A stretch of DNA of 64,000 nt from Uloborus plumipes (taxonomy: Eukaryota > Arthropoda > Arachnida > Araneae > Uloboridae), in assembly GCA_038373865.1 (NCBI GenBank), contig JAXGGA010002204.1, forward strand, positions 62,001 to 126,000. Reading direction: 5' to 3'. Position 1 is the stretch's first letter, and each line of letters opens with the position of its first letter. Below, piece by piece: positions 22,315 to 34,200 of the stretch. The position numbers and the translations under genes were made by a program. Under the pieces are notes generated by a model. The model saw nothing but the letters and a program-made list of their open reading frames with translations. It ran no database searches and was not told where the DNA came from.

Positions 22315-23135
22315 TAGGGGTGCGACATCGATAGCAAAACATCGACATTTGGAAACATCGATGTTGGAAAATTAAAACATCGATGGCATTGATACATGGA
22401 CCAAGAAACATCGATGTTTCAAAACATCGATCTTTTTCAAGCATGTTACGTACATATTTGTGTACAGTAATCCCTCGTTATATCTCTCATCCGGATCTAT
22501 TATTTTTTTTATCTCTCGAAGAAACACTGACCTAAAGACAGTGACGGTAATTATAGAGATTAACGATGCAACTACTGATTAACGATGTAACTTTTTTATT
22601 GCATATGTTTTTGATTTTCGTTTTTGCTGGAAAAAAAATGCCATCGAAGAAACATCAAAAGCAATACAACTATGTTTAAAAAAATTAAAAAAAACATTAA
22701 CCGTAAGACACCGATAATGACATAGAAAATATTTCAAATGAGATAGATACTGTAACTACTAATTATCGAGGTAACTATTCATCGCATAATTTATGAAACT
22801 TTTTTGCTGAAACAAAAAACACTGGCATTAAATGCAAAACAGCGGTATTTTTTTTTTTTGAAAGAAAGATAAAAAAACATCGATAGTAACGAAAGAACTT
22901 TTTTTTTCTAATGAGATAGATACTGCAGCTTTATATTATTGACGATGCAAACATTTTACTAAGAATAATCATCGCATATTTTACGAAACTTATTGCTGAA
23001 ACATAAAATATCGACATCGAAATCAAATCATCAATGTTTGAAAAGCATCGACCGTGAAACATCGAAGTGAAAACATCGGTGTTTTAACAAAAACATCGAT
23101 GTTTCTGAAACGTCCACATCGATATCGCAGCACTA
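22315..23135. mobile_element. hAT-like non-autonomous element rich in ACATCGATG palindromes
   Basis: The left end TAGGGGTGCGAC and the inverse of the right end TAGTGCTGCGAT match at 9 of 12 positions. The flanking octamers GCTAAGAT (22307-22314) and GCAAAGTT (23136-23143) agree at 6 of 8, consistent with an aged 8 bp hAT duplication. Both ends are filled with AAACATCGATGTTT-type palindromes over a poorer AT-rich centre. There is no coding capacity. It sits directly beside the duplicated exon fragments. Confidence 0.6.
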
Positions 23136-23150
23136 GCAAAGTTCCGTATC

Positions 23151-23310
23151 CCAATGCTGTTTTATAAACAAGTGCATTCTGCTCACAACAGCTATCTACT
23201 AAAATATGCGTATGCTTCCGGCTCTTAACTTGTTTCCTGATGTTTCTTTGGCCATCTGATAGAGGGACAGGAGCATCATGAAGTAACCTCGCCATTTGTT
23301 AACAATGTAT
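23151..23310 (-). pseudogene. Partial duplicate A of the exon at 24773-25002 plus its 3' intron flank
   Basis: Read on the minus strand it holds GGTTACTTCATGATG and CCCTCTATCAGATGGCC, then AAACAAGTTAAGAGCC, the 3' half of the exon. The splice donor GTAAGT has become GGAAGC. After it come the same TACGCATATTTTAGTAGATAGC-like intron start and a TTTATAAAAC phrase as in the intact locus. Similarity starts abruptly at AAATGGC, where it is joined to a TTGTTAACAATG repeat. Confidence 0.75.
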
Positions 23311-23403
23311 TTTTAGTAATTATATTGTTAGCAATGTTCTGTTATGTATGCCATTTGTTAGCATTGTATTGTTAGCAATTATATTGCTAGCAACTATATT
23401 GCT

Positions 23404-23560
23404 AGCAATGTTATATAAACGAGAGGGTATTCTACACATAAAAGCTATCTACGAAAATATGCATATACTTCCGTCTCTTTACTTGTTTCCTGATGCCTCG
23501 TTGGCCATCTGATAGAAGGACAGGAGCGACATGAAGTAGCCTTGCCATTTGTTAGCAATG
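23404..23560 (-). pseudogene. Partial duplicate B of the same exon
   Basis: This has the same structure as duplicate A. The 3' half of the exon (GGCTACTTCATGTCGCTCC, CAGATGGCCAACGAGGC) carries an in-frame stop (AACAAGTAA), and GGAAGT stands where the donor GTAAGT should be. It ends at the same AAATGGC breakpoint, joined to TTAGCAATG repeats. Its uninterrupted AGCAATGTTATATAAACGAG serves as the empty site for the nearby Helitron. Confidence 0.75.
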
Positions 23561-23652
23561 TTTTGTTATGTATGCCATTTGTTAGCAATGTTTTGTTATG
23601 TATGCCATTTGTTAGCAATGTTTTGTTATGTATGCCATTTGTTAGCAATGTA
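23544..23652. repeat. 30 bp tandem repeat, 3.6 units
   Basis: The perfect unit GCCATTTGTTAGCAATG plus TTTTGTTATGTAT is repeated at 23544, 23574, 23604 and partly 23634. The first unit is the junction between duplicate B and the repeat, so amplification followed the exon duplication. Related diverged units occur at 23292-23403. Confidence 0.9.
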
Positions 23653-23692
23653 TTGTTAGCAATTGTATTGGTAGCAATTATATTGTTAGCAA

Positions 23693-24500
23693 TCTATATA
23701 CATAAAAGACAACTTTTGAAAACGTATGTCCGGGGTAATCTTCCAAACTACTGAACCGATTTTAACCATTTTTTCACCGTAGATAGCTACAGTAACAGGG
23801 AGCAGGATAAGCTATAATTTATTTCTAAAAAGCTTAGTTTAAAAAAGTTATTATGGAAAACAGTTAATTTTATGTCATTTCCCCATTAAATGATTAAATT
23901 TTCAACCCATTGTTGCAAAAGTTTGGTGCCATGCAGCAACAATATTGATTGTAATCATATTGAAAATTTTGAACCAAGGCTTCTCTGGAGTAAGTATGGA
24001 ATTTATTGCCTTCTAAGGATTTTTATATTTATCTGAGCCAACAATCGCTAACGGGTGAAATTAAAAAAAAAATTAATTTTGGCAATAGTTAGAGAATAGA
24101 AAGTGTTTATAGTCAAAAAAATTTCTAAATTAGGTACATAAGATGTTTTCACCTCACCAATGTTGTCTCGAGGATATAAACCAATAATGGGACTTATTTA
24201 ACGAACAATATTTGGAAATGGTTAATTTCAGTGCGATTGATACTGTAAATATATATTTATTTTAATACACCAAGCTTATAACATTTCCTATCTACCTAAA
24301 CATTATTTGCAGCTTGCATTTGTATTTAGGGTGTGTAATACAGTTTTTTTTTAGTTTATCCAGACAGAAAAAAAAACATTGTTTACAGAAGTAGCCATTT
24401 ATGTATGTAGATGTGCAGTTTAATGCTGAAAAAATATGAATGAGTTTCACTGAAACACATTAACCGGCAGAAACCCGGGCAGGGCCGGGTACCCGGCTAG
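23693..24500 (+). mobile_element. Non-autonomous Helitron
   Basis: It begins TCTATATACATAAAAG and ends GGGTACCCGGCTAG, inserted between A (23692) and T (24501) as Helitrons do. A stem ACCCGG-gcaggg-CCGGGT lies 6 bases before the terminal CTAG. The ACTACTGAACCGATTTTAA phrase near the 5' end is familiar from arthropod Helitron-type repeats. No Rep/helicase is encoded. Removing it restores TTAGCAA|TGTTCTATAAACGAG, matching the empty site in duplicate B (CTAGCAATGTTATATAAACG), which supports both ends independently. Confidence 0.85.
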
Positions 24501-24557
24501 TGTTCTATAAACGAGTGCATTCTGCATAAAAGAGCTATCTACTAAAATATGCGTATA

Positions 24558-24765
24558 CTGTCTGTTTGCGTTTTGTGCGCCTGGCAGCCACGGACGCTTC
24601 CATCTGAAAAAGGGGAGATAGGTTTAGGATGCGCACTTCCCGATGCCTTCAGCTTTTGTTTGCTTACTACTTCCTCGTTCCTTTTCCTCCCTATTTCGAG
24701 AAAGTCCGAAGAGACTTGGCGTGTGCGCAGATCCGGCGGATGTCGCACGAAAAAATTTTAGACAG
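24558..24765. mobile_element. 208 bp TA-flanked MITE in the intron just after the exon
   Basis: The ends CTGTCT and AGACAG are inverse, with a second matched block (TTT.GTGCG) inside. The element is flanked by TA on both sides (24556-24557, 24766-24767). Duplicates A and B lack it and read GCGTATGCTTCC / GCATATACTTCC across the site, so the insertion is later than the exon duplication. On the minus strand it lands right after GTAAGTA, sparing the donor. Probably Tc1/mariner-type by the TA target. Confidence 0.75.
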
Positions 24766-24772
24766 TACTTAC

Positions 24773-25002
24773 GGCTCTCAACTTGTTTCCCGATGCCTCT
24801 TTGGCCATCTGGTAGAGGGAGAGGGGCATCATGAAGTAGCCCTGCCATTTGCAGTCCAAGTAAACCTGCATGCGAGACATTCCGTCAGGCGTGCTGGGGG
24901 TCACGTGCAGAAACAGACTTCTGTGGTAGCTGTGCTCACTGAGCCCGTTCACTGGGAGATGCTGCAATCGTACACGACCCCATTCTTTTGTGGCGATGGT
25001 CA
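24773..25002 (-). CDS. Internal exon of an unidentified, probably extracellular-type protein
   Basis: This is the only stretch that reads like host coding sequence: 230 bp, GC-rich against its surroundings, with no stop. On the minus strand it follows a pyrimidine tract CCTTCTTCTTAG and ends at a consensus donor GTAAGT. It starts with two bases of a split codon and then encodes 76 residues, beginning TIATKEWGRVRLQHLPVNG and ending KEASGNKLRA; the middle holds MQVYLDCKWQGYFMMPLSLY. A V-Y-L-D-C strand like this occurs in laminin-G or thrombospondin-N folds, but that is a weak guess and I do not recognise the gene. Neighbouring exons must lie outside the recognisable sequence. Two broken partial copies lie at 23151-23310 and 23404-23560. 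Confidence 0.65.
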
Positions 25003-25316
25003 CTAAGAAGAAGGAAAATCCTTGCTTACAAATATGTCTTGCTCTACGCGTATTTTTATTGCATGTAAAAATTAAAAAGAAAATAAGACAACTTCAAAAA
25101 ATGAAGTAAACGAACTACTTTCAGTACCATAAATTAGAAAATTATTCTCTTATTTTTTTCAACGCAAGCAGGAAAACACTCCTTGACATTTTTAAAGAGA
25201 TGATTTCCCTTTAGAAGGGACATAACTTTAATCTGATGATCGCATAATAATCATCACAACATGTGAATAATTGCTAAATATCAAGTATAAATATTTACTG
25301 GCTGATATGAATTCAC
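25003..25316. other. Presumed intron or intergenic DNA upstream of the exon
   Basis: The polypyrimidine tract and AG acceptor (minus strand) occupy 25003-25020. Nothing else was recognised. Confidence 0.45.
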
Positions 25317-25320
25317 TTAT

Positions 25321-26727
25321 GAGTGATTCCATACCAACTCACCGAATCCGACCGACTCGGATTTTCTTTTAATTTGGCACACATGTTGATCATATAAAGG
25401 CATGGAAAAGTCCAAATTTTTAGGTTCTTGCTCCACTTATTTTCTGAGATACATGCCCTCAAAGTTTGTCCGCCACGTCAAAATACTAAAAAAGTGATGT
25501 TATTTAATCATTTTTTATAAAAAATCGTACTCATGCAAAATAAAAGTGTTAGATATCTATGAAAACTAGTTACTCCAGGCATTCCGAAAAAAAAAATACT
25601 AGAACGTTCATAATGAAAATTGCGAAGGTACAGGGTTCTTTGAACTTGTCACCACAAAAACTTGATTTTGCAGATTTTGGTAAAATTGAGGCATTTATTA
25701 CAAAAAAAAGGCAAACAAAACCAAAGGTTTTCTCACTTTCTGGTAGTGTACAGGTCCTCCCTATAAATTGCTACGCAATAAATTTTTTTGGGTTTCTCAC
25801 TCCTTCTTGGAAATATTTTAGCTTAAAGATAAGCCATAAGGCAAAAAATGAGTTTTTGGCCATCTTGGCAGCCATTTTTCCCATAAAGGGGGAGCAGTAG
25901 AAACTTTAATTTTTTTTTAAACAAGCCACTGATATATTAGCTATTCACAGGAAAAGAGTTTACTTTTGGTTATTTCTCCCATTAAGAGATATCCTGCTGA
26001 CAGTATATGCATGTTTTTCGCGACGACCATATGCCTTTGTTCCCCCTCTCGTGGACTTAAAATTAATTAAACCAAAAAATAATGATATATTTATTAATAG
26101 CTGTATTATCTACCCAATCTGTCATGAAGTTTAATTTATTAAATCATTGAACAATAAATTAGATAATTGATGAAAACAAGAAATAGTATTTCTCTGATGC
26201 CTGAGCATTATGCATTCATAATTATAAAGCACTAAATACTTTCTTGAGAAATTAATTAACATAAAGAAGCTCTAAATATTTATATTATAAGCATTACCCA
26301 ATCTTGTGATTGGGATACTCCTGTTTTTAATTGAAGAATTTCTTGAATATCACATGAATATCAGGAAAATAAATGAGGTCTTTTCGTTTGATGTAGGATA
26401 TGTTATGACAAATTTCATTTGATGGGCTACTAACTGAGCATGGTGATAAAGAGCTATTAATTTCAGCATCGAATTCCATTTTACCTTATTAACAGTTAAA
26501 TATTTACAAAATAATTAAATATATAATTTAATATAAAGCCATGCTTGAAGAATTAAAATTAGTGCAACTAATTTATTCCCATACTGATCTTTACAAAACT
26601 GACATGTGTTGAGCACTGATAAGAACTGACAAGAATAAAATTACTTACCAAAATACTAGTTCACAGATACTATAAAGCGTACATTCTATTTTCTACAAAA
26701 TAATACTGCAACAAAAAACAATGGTAT
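25321..26727 (+). repeat. Left arm of the foldback element
   Basis: This 1407 bp arm pairs with the right arm over its full length; landmarks are CGCGACGACCATATG near 26020 and CTACTAACTGAGCATGGTG near 26430. Confidence 0.85.
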
Positions 26728-26863
26728 AAAGGGGTAGGTACTAAAGAATTTCTTGAAAAATCAATTAAAATAAAGGAGATTCGAATATTTATCTCATAGG
26801 CAATACCCGATCTTGTGTTTGGATGTTCCTGATTGATGGCTATAAACAGGAGGATACCCTTGT

Positions 26864-28279
26864 TCTTTGTTGCAGTATTATTTTGTAGAAAATAGAATGT
26901 ATGCTTTATAGTATCTGTGAACTAATATTTTAGTGAGTAAACTTTTTCTTGTCAGTTCTTATCAGTGCTCAACGCATGTCAATTTTGTAAAGATCAGTAT
27001 GGGAATAAATTAGTTACACTCATTTTAATTCTTCAAGCATGGCTTTATATTAAATTATTTATTTAATTATTTTGTAAATATTTAACTGTTAATAAGGTAA
27101 AATGGAATTCGATGCTGAAATTAGTAGCTCTTTATCACCATGCTCAGTTTGTAGCCCACCAAATGAAATTTGTCATAAAATATTCCTACATCAAACGAAA
27201 AGACCTCATCAATTTTCCTGATATTCATGTGATATTTAAGAAGTTCTTCAATTAAAAACAGGAGTATCCCAATCACAAGATTGCGCATTGCTTATAATAT
27301 AAATATTTAGAGCTCCTTTATGTTTAATTTCTCAAGAAAGTATTTAGTGCTTTATAATTATGAATGCATAATGCTCAGGCATCAGAGAAATACTTTTCAT
27401 TGTTTTCATCAATTATCTAATTTATTGTTCAATGATTTAATAAATTAAATTTCATGACATATTGGGCAGATAATACAGCTATTAATAAATATATAGTTAC
27501 TTTTTGGTTTAATTAATTTTAAGTCCATGCGAGGGGGAACAAAAGCATATGGTCGTCGCGAAAAACATGCTTATACTGTCAGCAGGATATCTCTTAATGG
27601 AAGAAATAACCAAAAGTAAACTCTTTTCCTGTGAATAGCTAACATATCAGTGGCTTGTTTAAAAAAAAAAAAATAAAGTTTCTACTGCTCCCCCTTTATG
27701 AGAAAAATGGCTGCCAAGATGGCCAAAAACGCATTTTTTGTTTTATGGCTTATCTTTAAGCTAAAATATTTCCAAGAAGGAGTGAGAAATCAAAGTTATG
27801 CATTGTGTAACCATTTATAGTAAACATCTGTACACTACCAGAAAGTGAGTAAACCTTTGGTTATGTCTTCCTTTTTTTGGAATAAATTCCTCAATTTTAG
27901 CAAAATCGGGAAAATCAAATATTTGTGATGGCAACTTCTAAGAGTGCTGTACCTTAACATTTTCCGTTATAAACATTGCCATATTTTTTTTCTGAATGCC
28001 AGGAGTAGCTAGTTTCCGTATATATCAAACACTTCCATACTGCATGAGTAGAAATTTGAAGAAAAAATTATTAAAAAACATCAATTTTTTGATATTTTGA
28101 AGGTCCGGACAAGCTTCGAGAACCCGTATCTCGGGAAATAAGTGGAGCAGGTAACTTTCCTTTTGGGCTTTTTCCTACCTCTATACCATCAATCTGTGTA
28201 CCAAATTAAAAAAAAAATCAGAGTCGGTCGTGCGACCAACTTTTTTTTTTTTTTTCGGTGATTTGGTATGGAATCGCTC
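26864..28279 (-). repeat. Right arm of the foldback element
   Basis: This is the inverse of the left arm (CATATGGTCGTCGCG near 27547, CACCATGCTCAGTTTGTAG near 27137). It has a longer homopolymer T run near the outer end and small indels. Confidence 0.85.
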
Positions 28280-28283
28280 TTAT

Positions 28284-31200
28284 GCTATGCGAAAAGTACA
28301 TTTTTTAACATACATTTACATACGGTATAAATGTACCGAATTTTTAATAAGGATAAAGTAATTAGGAGACGATAAGAAAATTATTTTTCCTGAGTAAACA
28401 TTTTATAAGTACATTATTCACACAGTTAAATTAAACTTATTTAAATTTTTGCTCTTAAACCACGTAAAGAGAATGATTTATGTTGCTATTGTCAAGAACT
28501 GAAATAAAATAAAACTTTTATTGTTAAATAAAAAGCAGTTATAGGTATATAAATTATTGTTATAGGTATTAAAAAGAAATCGACCGAATATTTTCAAAAA
28601 GGCTTAAAATATGAATCGATATGGAACAATAAATAAATGATAAAGCAAAATACAATGTGAAATGTAAACAGAAGAAAAAGACCAATAATGGTTCTCTGCA
28701 GTTTTTCTGAATATATTGTCTTATTCAACATTTGTGAGGAAAAACAGTGACTTTCACTCGAAAAGAAAATATTCTCCCAAAGATCGAATGCAAAATGTCA
28801 AAACCAGATGGCGCAGCAGTCTGTCATGCCGAACGCGTCACAAATCAACAAGGTTTTCTCAACAGAATTTTCTTTCACAGCGTGGCAACGATTTTTCAGC
28901 TGAGTCTTTTGTTTTATCATGGCCGTAAAATTTTTGATGTTCTATTTCTTTCATGTGTCTTCTCGACGTGAAAAATTGTCCGTTTTATTGTTTTTTCGAT
29001 ATTGAACTTTTTTGTTCTATTTAGCAGTTTGGGGAGATAAATTTTATCTTGGCACATAACAGGCGTCTTTGTGATTTAATTATTTGGCTTCGTGAACGGA
29101 CAAGAGAAATATGACCTAACCATTTTTGCTCCTCTCTTACTCATGAACCGCAAATTGCATAAAATTCGCTGTGTTTATAAATATTTTGCATTTTTATATT
29201 TTACCGTCTTTTGAAAAAAATCTCCAACAATTTATTTTGTTTAGTTATTTATTGTTTCAAAATTTATAATCATAATTAAAACTAATTTAAATTATGGTTT
29301 ATGAAAATGGAGAGATTTTTTTAAAAAGCGTCAAAAAATAAGTTTCTTCATGATAGTTCCTTTTGAGCAATCAATGGATTAATTTCGCACTGTAAGAAAG
29401 GATATGTTGGTTTTGTTAAACTATTATTCTCGTTTGACGTTGGTTAAATTAACCAATTAATTTAATTACCTTGCCCTTCTTCCATATATTTACTGATTTT
29501 TATCTTCTTAAACGAAATAATTTGCATAAATGTTTTGAGCATGGATAGTACGAACTTATTTTGTATACCATAAGTCTTCCAGCTTAAATTAAATTTAAAA
29601 TTTCAAAAAAAGAAAATAGAACTTCCTTTAAAATTTAATGACCAAAAAGGTTAAATGAGAAATAATGATATTTTCTGTTAATAATAAGCAGAGAAATAAT
29701 TTTAAACTATATCCCATTACAAATTTTTGAAACATCAAAAACAAACAAAAAATTATTTTTTATGCTCAATAATTCATAGAATTACAACAATGTTTAGTAT
29801 GAAATTAAATACTTTACTGACATGTTACATGAAAAAAAAACCGTTAATACATTCAAAGTTCCAGATTATTTGTTAAATTAAATTATATTAACCAGAGAAG
29901 TTTAATGCGATTATTGAACACTTGCTTTATTGATGTTTATTCTTTTTAGTGTATTTTTGAAAATTGAATCTTTGATTCGATTTGTGACTGAATGTAACTT
30001 CATCAAGTACTATATAAAATTCTTCGGGGGTAGAGACATATCATGAAATATTTTTTTTTTAATATTATTTTTCTTGATATTTTTTAATTTGCTTCCTTAC
30101 AATGTAAATAATAATGACAATAACAATAAAAAAAATAAACACTGCGGAGAATAATGTCGCGTTCTTAATTACATGGAGACGCTCTCAGTTTCTCTCAGTT
30201 AAAGCACTTAGTCATTAACCGTAGAGGACAGACATTTAGCGTTCCTACATGTTGCTACATTAATTAGAACATGCATGTTCTTAATAAGAATCAGTGAATG
30301 AACGCATCAAGGACTTGAGTCCTTAGCTTTACAAGCTGAAAGAAAAATAAAACAACAACAATATGGAAGAACTCCAGACAAACTGGTGATGGTCGCTAAT
30401 GGACAAAAGCTTAATGGTTACTTGGACATTTTTATGCCTTGTTGCGCTTTCAAGCAGACATTATAAGATATTTTTAGTGGGTCAATTAGGGTGAAAATCA
30501 ACTTCCTTGATTATTATCTGAAACCGCGATGACGTATAGGTTTTTATAAAAAATAGAAAAGTAGCATCGAATCTTTCTTCAACATTTTATTTTCGGACGA
30601 ATTCTTATATGTCTCTCTTTTGTTTCAACTTAAAAAAAAAATAATAAAATAAATAAATAAATAAAATAAAATAAAAATAAAAAATAAATTTTTAAATAAG
30701 TAATTAAATAATAAAATAAAATAATTAATAAGTAAAATTAAAAATAAATAATAAAATAAAACAGATAAATAAGTAAGATAAATTTGACGCTTTACTTTAC
30801 TGTAGAAAAAAAAAGGTATATATGTTCATTTACGCGTGTTAAAAGCTATGCTTGCTGAAGTAATGTTTAAATTTATTAACCGAAATTTGACTATTGGTGG
30901 CAGCCAAATTTGGCACAAAAAATTTGTCAACTGCAATTGTTAGTGTTAATGTTGCCAAACTTTGCGTTGATCCTTATGGAGTTTTTACTATACCATTGTC
31001 GAGGATTGTGTTTGTAATACTCTTTTTTTTAATGGGTTCATAGTGCAGCAAAAATTTCTTCCCTGAAGCTATTTTTAAGCATTTTGAAGGGTAAGTAATT
31101 GGATGAAAATATTTTAAAACGAAATATTTTCACTATAATTATAGTTTAAATTTCATTTTTTTCTGCTTTTCTTTCTAAGTGTTTGCTACTTTTCGCTGCG

Positions 31201-34200
31201 CTAAAAGTGTGCTATCCTAGTATACATGACATGTATCACTCTGAATATCTTTTGAGCCAGTAACTTTACATTGTGTATTTATTCAACGAGAATTTTATAA
31301 AGATAAAGACAGCAAGCATTTGGTGTTTAATAATAAATAGTAATATTAGAAGCATAACTCATTACGCTGATATCAAAGTGTTTTTTGTTTAAACTTTTTA
31401 AATATTAAATTTAGTAGAACTGAAAGATCAAAACATGACTTTAGTATGCATAGGACTTTGTGTATTTAATGTAAGTCTTCGTTAGGTTAGTTTAAATAAA
31501 TACAATCAGTACCTTTAGCTCTGATTACATGTGAAATAGCTTTTTTTTAAACTGATTAAACTTCAAAAATGACTTTGGCGATATAAAGTATGTACCCTTA
31601 GTAATTGCAAATGAATATTTTGCGTAAAACAGGGTTAAAAGTGGGTTAAAACATATCGTAAAATGTCCCTTATAAATGACGAGATTAATTTGAAACTTGC
31701 AAAAAGATAAAATGTATGTAAAGGGATGTCTTTTGACGCCTAAACCAAAAAACTCCAATATGAAGGTCAAAAGAAATAATATATAAATGAAAATGGAATA
31801 AAAATAGAAAAATGTAAATAAGGATTTTATAAAAATCACTTAATTTTCCTCTTTTTTAAACTTAAATTTTTTTCACTTGGAATCGTTTGTAAAAGTGCAT
31901 CAAACATTTATAACATAAACAGTAGAGTAATAATGATTGACTATTATGTTATGAACTTGTTTTTCTATATGAAAACTGCAGGAAATCATTGTAGAAAGTA
32001 TCAGTGATTGATTTGAATGCACATAACAAAGAGCATAATTTACTTAAACCTATTCGTTTAGCAAAAGGTACACTATTTCGTACAGAAAACAGAGTAATAA
32101 AAATGAAAACGCAGAAAAAAAATCTGAAAATCATAGTCTTTATCTTTTATTATAGTTATGAATTAATAAATATTAAATTAATAAAAATAAGTAAATGTGC
32201 AATTTTATTTTGTGACATACAGTTCTTTAGTTAATTCTCTTTGAATTAAAAAAAATTAACAGAGATAGTATCGATAAGAAAGAAAAAAAACATATCGATA
32301 ATTTTTCTCAAATTTACTATGAAATACGTTTAATTTACTTTAAATTATAATAGTCATAGCATATCAATATTTTATATTTATTTGTCTACCCTTGTTTAAT
32401 CTTTAGTTATCTGATAATTATATTTTCGATTAAATAATGAAGAATTATTGAGGGAAAAAACAGAGGACTGCAATATATGTCATGTTTTCATTAGGTATTC
32501 CATGAAAAGAGAAGTTAAACGAAAGTAGGTTAAGCAATAAAACTACTTATCCTATTAAAAAGAGCTATAGTTAGTAAAACTAGCAAACTCTTTCTTAAGA
32601 TAGATTGCTAGAAGAACGTTTATGTTTTAAATAGGAATCGTCATCATCTCTAGAAAGCTATGTTTAAAATTGAAATATCAGTAATTTTCATGTCGCTTAA
32701 CCGAAAAACTAAACGCTACAATTGCCTCATAAAACAAGTTATTACGAAGTTATTACGCAGTCTGTTTTTATTTTTCTTCTTTCTCTTACTTTCTTCTTCT
32801 TCTTTTGTTTTTCTTTTGGAAAATCTCTGAATTAACAGGATTACTTTGTATTTTTTACGGTATTGTATTTTTACCAACGACGAATCAATTTTTCTCATTA
32901 ACTGCAACTTACATGAAATTTATATTTTTAATTTCCGAAGAATTAGAACATGTTTAAATAATATCTACATGCACAAAATCAATAAAATAGTTTTTACAGC
33001 TAATGAATTTTACGAATCAAGCATACACGTAAATAAATAAAGCCTTATAATAAACATATACAATTAAATGTTTAGATATATTTGAAGAGTTTCAAGATTA
33101 CTCTTCTCTCCAAGAAAATTGATATATGCGGAGAAGTTCCTTTTTCACAGAAATAGGGATTGTTTCCACCCACAAGAAGTATTTCGTGATATTTAGATCA
33201 AATTAATTCTAATTAACTTTGAATCTATGTATTTTACACAACAAAAGTAACTAGTATGCTTTTGGAGTAGATTTATACTTTCATTTTTTTCAGTTTTTTT
33301 AGTGATGTGGTTCCCAACCTAAGGCCTAGTTCTTATTGGTGATAGAATGACAATCAGTTTTTAAAAGACAAATAATAATAATAAAAAGCGAGCAAATATA
33401 GTGTGATAATAGTGATAGTGCGATTTACGTTGTGTTCGCTTTGGGGTACAGATTTTGGAAATTTCTTTGCTTTTCTAAGCATAATCTGTTTGGCATAACT
33501 CTTTATCTTTTATTTTTTCTGCAAAATGCCTAAATTTTTTGTCCTAATATCTAAACTGAATTTTATTTTCTAAATGCATTTTTCTTAATTTGAAACTAAT
33601 CTAGGCAATTTAAAAAAAAATACAGCTGATTTTTTTTTAATTAAAACCATTCTACCTCTAATACACGAAAAAGAGAAAGCAACGTACATTTAGGCAAAGT
33701 CATTAAACAAAATGAATCGTAACATACCTTCCTCGCAGTGAAGATCCAGTTCATTTTCTTTATTGTTCATACAAAGACAACATTTGTTATTTAAACTGCC
33801 ATTTAAACTTATTCCGAGAAAGAAATAAGACACTTTGAGACATTAAAACAAAGGAAGTCGTTCTCATTTTCATTACCGAAGAAAAGACATCCTGGAACAT
33901 CTTAATGTGCATGTAGAATTTCGTTTAAGAGGTCAGATTTCTGGGTTCAACTAAATAAAATGTCATTTACTTAAGTATACCGTACTTTAGAATTTAGCTA
34001 GCAACGGAAAAATGCGTTGGCGGTTACTGTGTAACAGAAAGTTTTTTTTTTGTTTGATTAAGTTACAGAAGTTATTCGGGAATTCAATTTTAGTTATTAG
34101 GCTCGAGATACTTTTGCTTTCATGATAGAGAGTAATAGTTTTTCAGAGAGTTTTATCGCAAACTATTAAATTTTATCTATGTCATCTCGAAAAATAAAAT

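Larger units (their letters stand above)
25321..28279. mobile_element. 2.96 kb foldback element with 1.4 kb inverted arms
   Basis: The left arm 25321-26727 is the reverse complement of 26864-28279, with scattered substitutions and small indels, around a 136 bp loop. The outer ends read GAGTGATTCCATACCAA and, inverted, GAGCGATTCCATACCAA. TTAT flanks both sides (25317-25320, 28280-28283), suggesting a 4 bp target duplication. The loop itself is a diverged third copy of an arm segment (TTTCTTGA.AAAT.AATTAA ... ATACCCGATCTTGTG against 26236-26330). No transposase is encoded; a 113-codon open frame in the left arm is not kept in the right arm. Its superfamily is not assigned; the length of the arms is exceptional for a non-autonomous element. 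Confidence 0.85.

Noticed and set aside
23544..23652. CRISPR-like regularly spaced repeat
   Set aside because: The 30 bp units are directly adjacent with no unique spacers and lie in eukaryotic DNA; this is a plain tandem repeat.
24504..24560. A short final exon after CCCTTTTTCAG (minus strand) encoding about 22 residues to a TAG
   Set aside because: The apparent acceptor and most of the peptide lie inside the 208 bp TA-flanked MITE that is missing from the two exon copies, so the arrangement is accidental.
25559..25900. 113-codon open frame in the left foldback arm
   Set aside because: The mirrored arm (about 27700-28050) carries indels and stops that break the same frame, and the peptide has no recognisable domain.
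33728..33795. Possible short minus-strand exon ending at GTATGT, encoding a Cys-rich peptide (CCLCMNNKENELDLHC)
   Set aside because: The donor is good and the Cys spacing is suggestive of an LRR N-cap, but the acceptor lacks a pyrimidine tract and no adjoining exon is visible. Worth testing only with RNA data.
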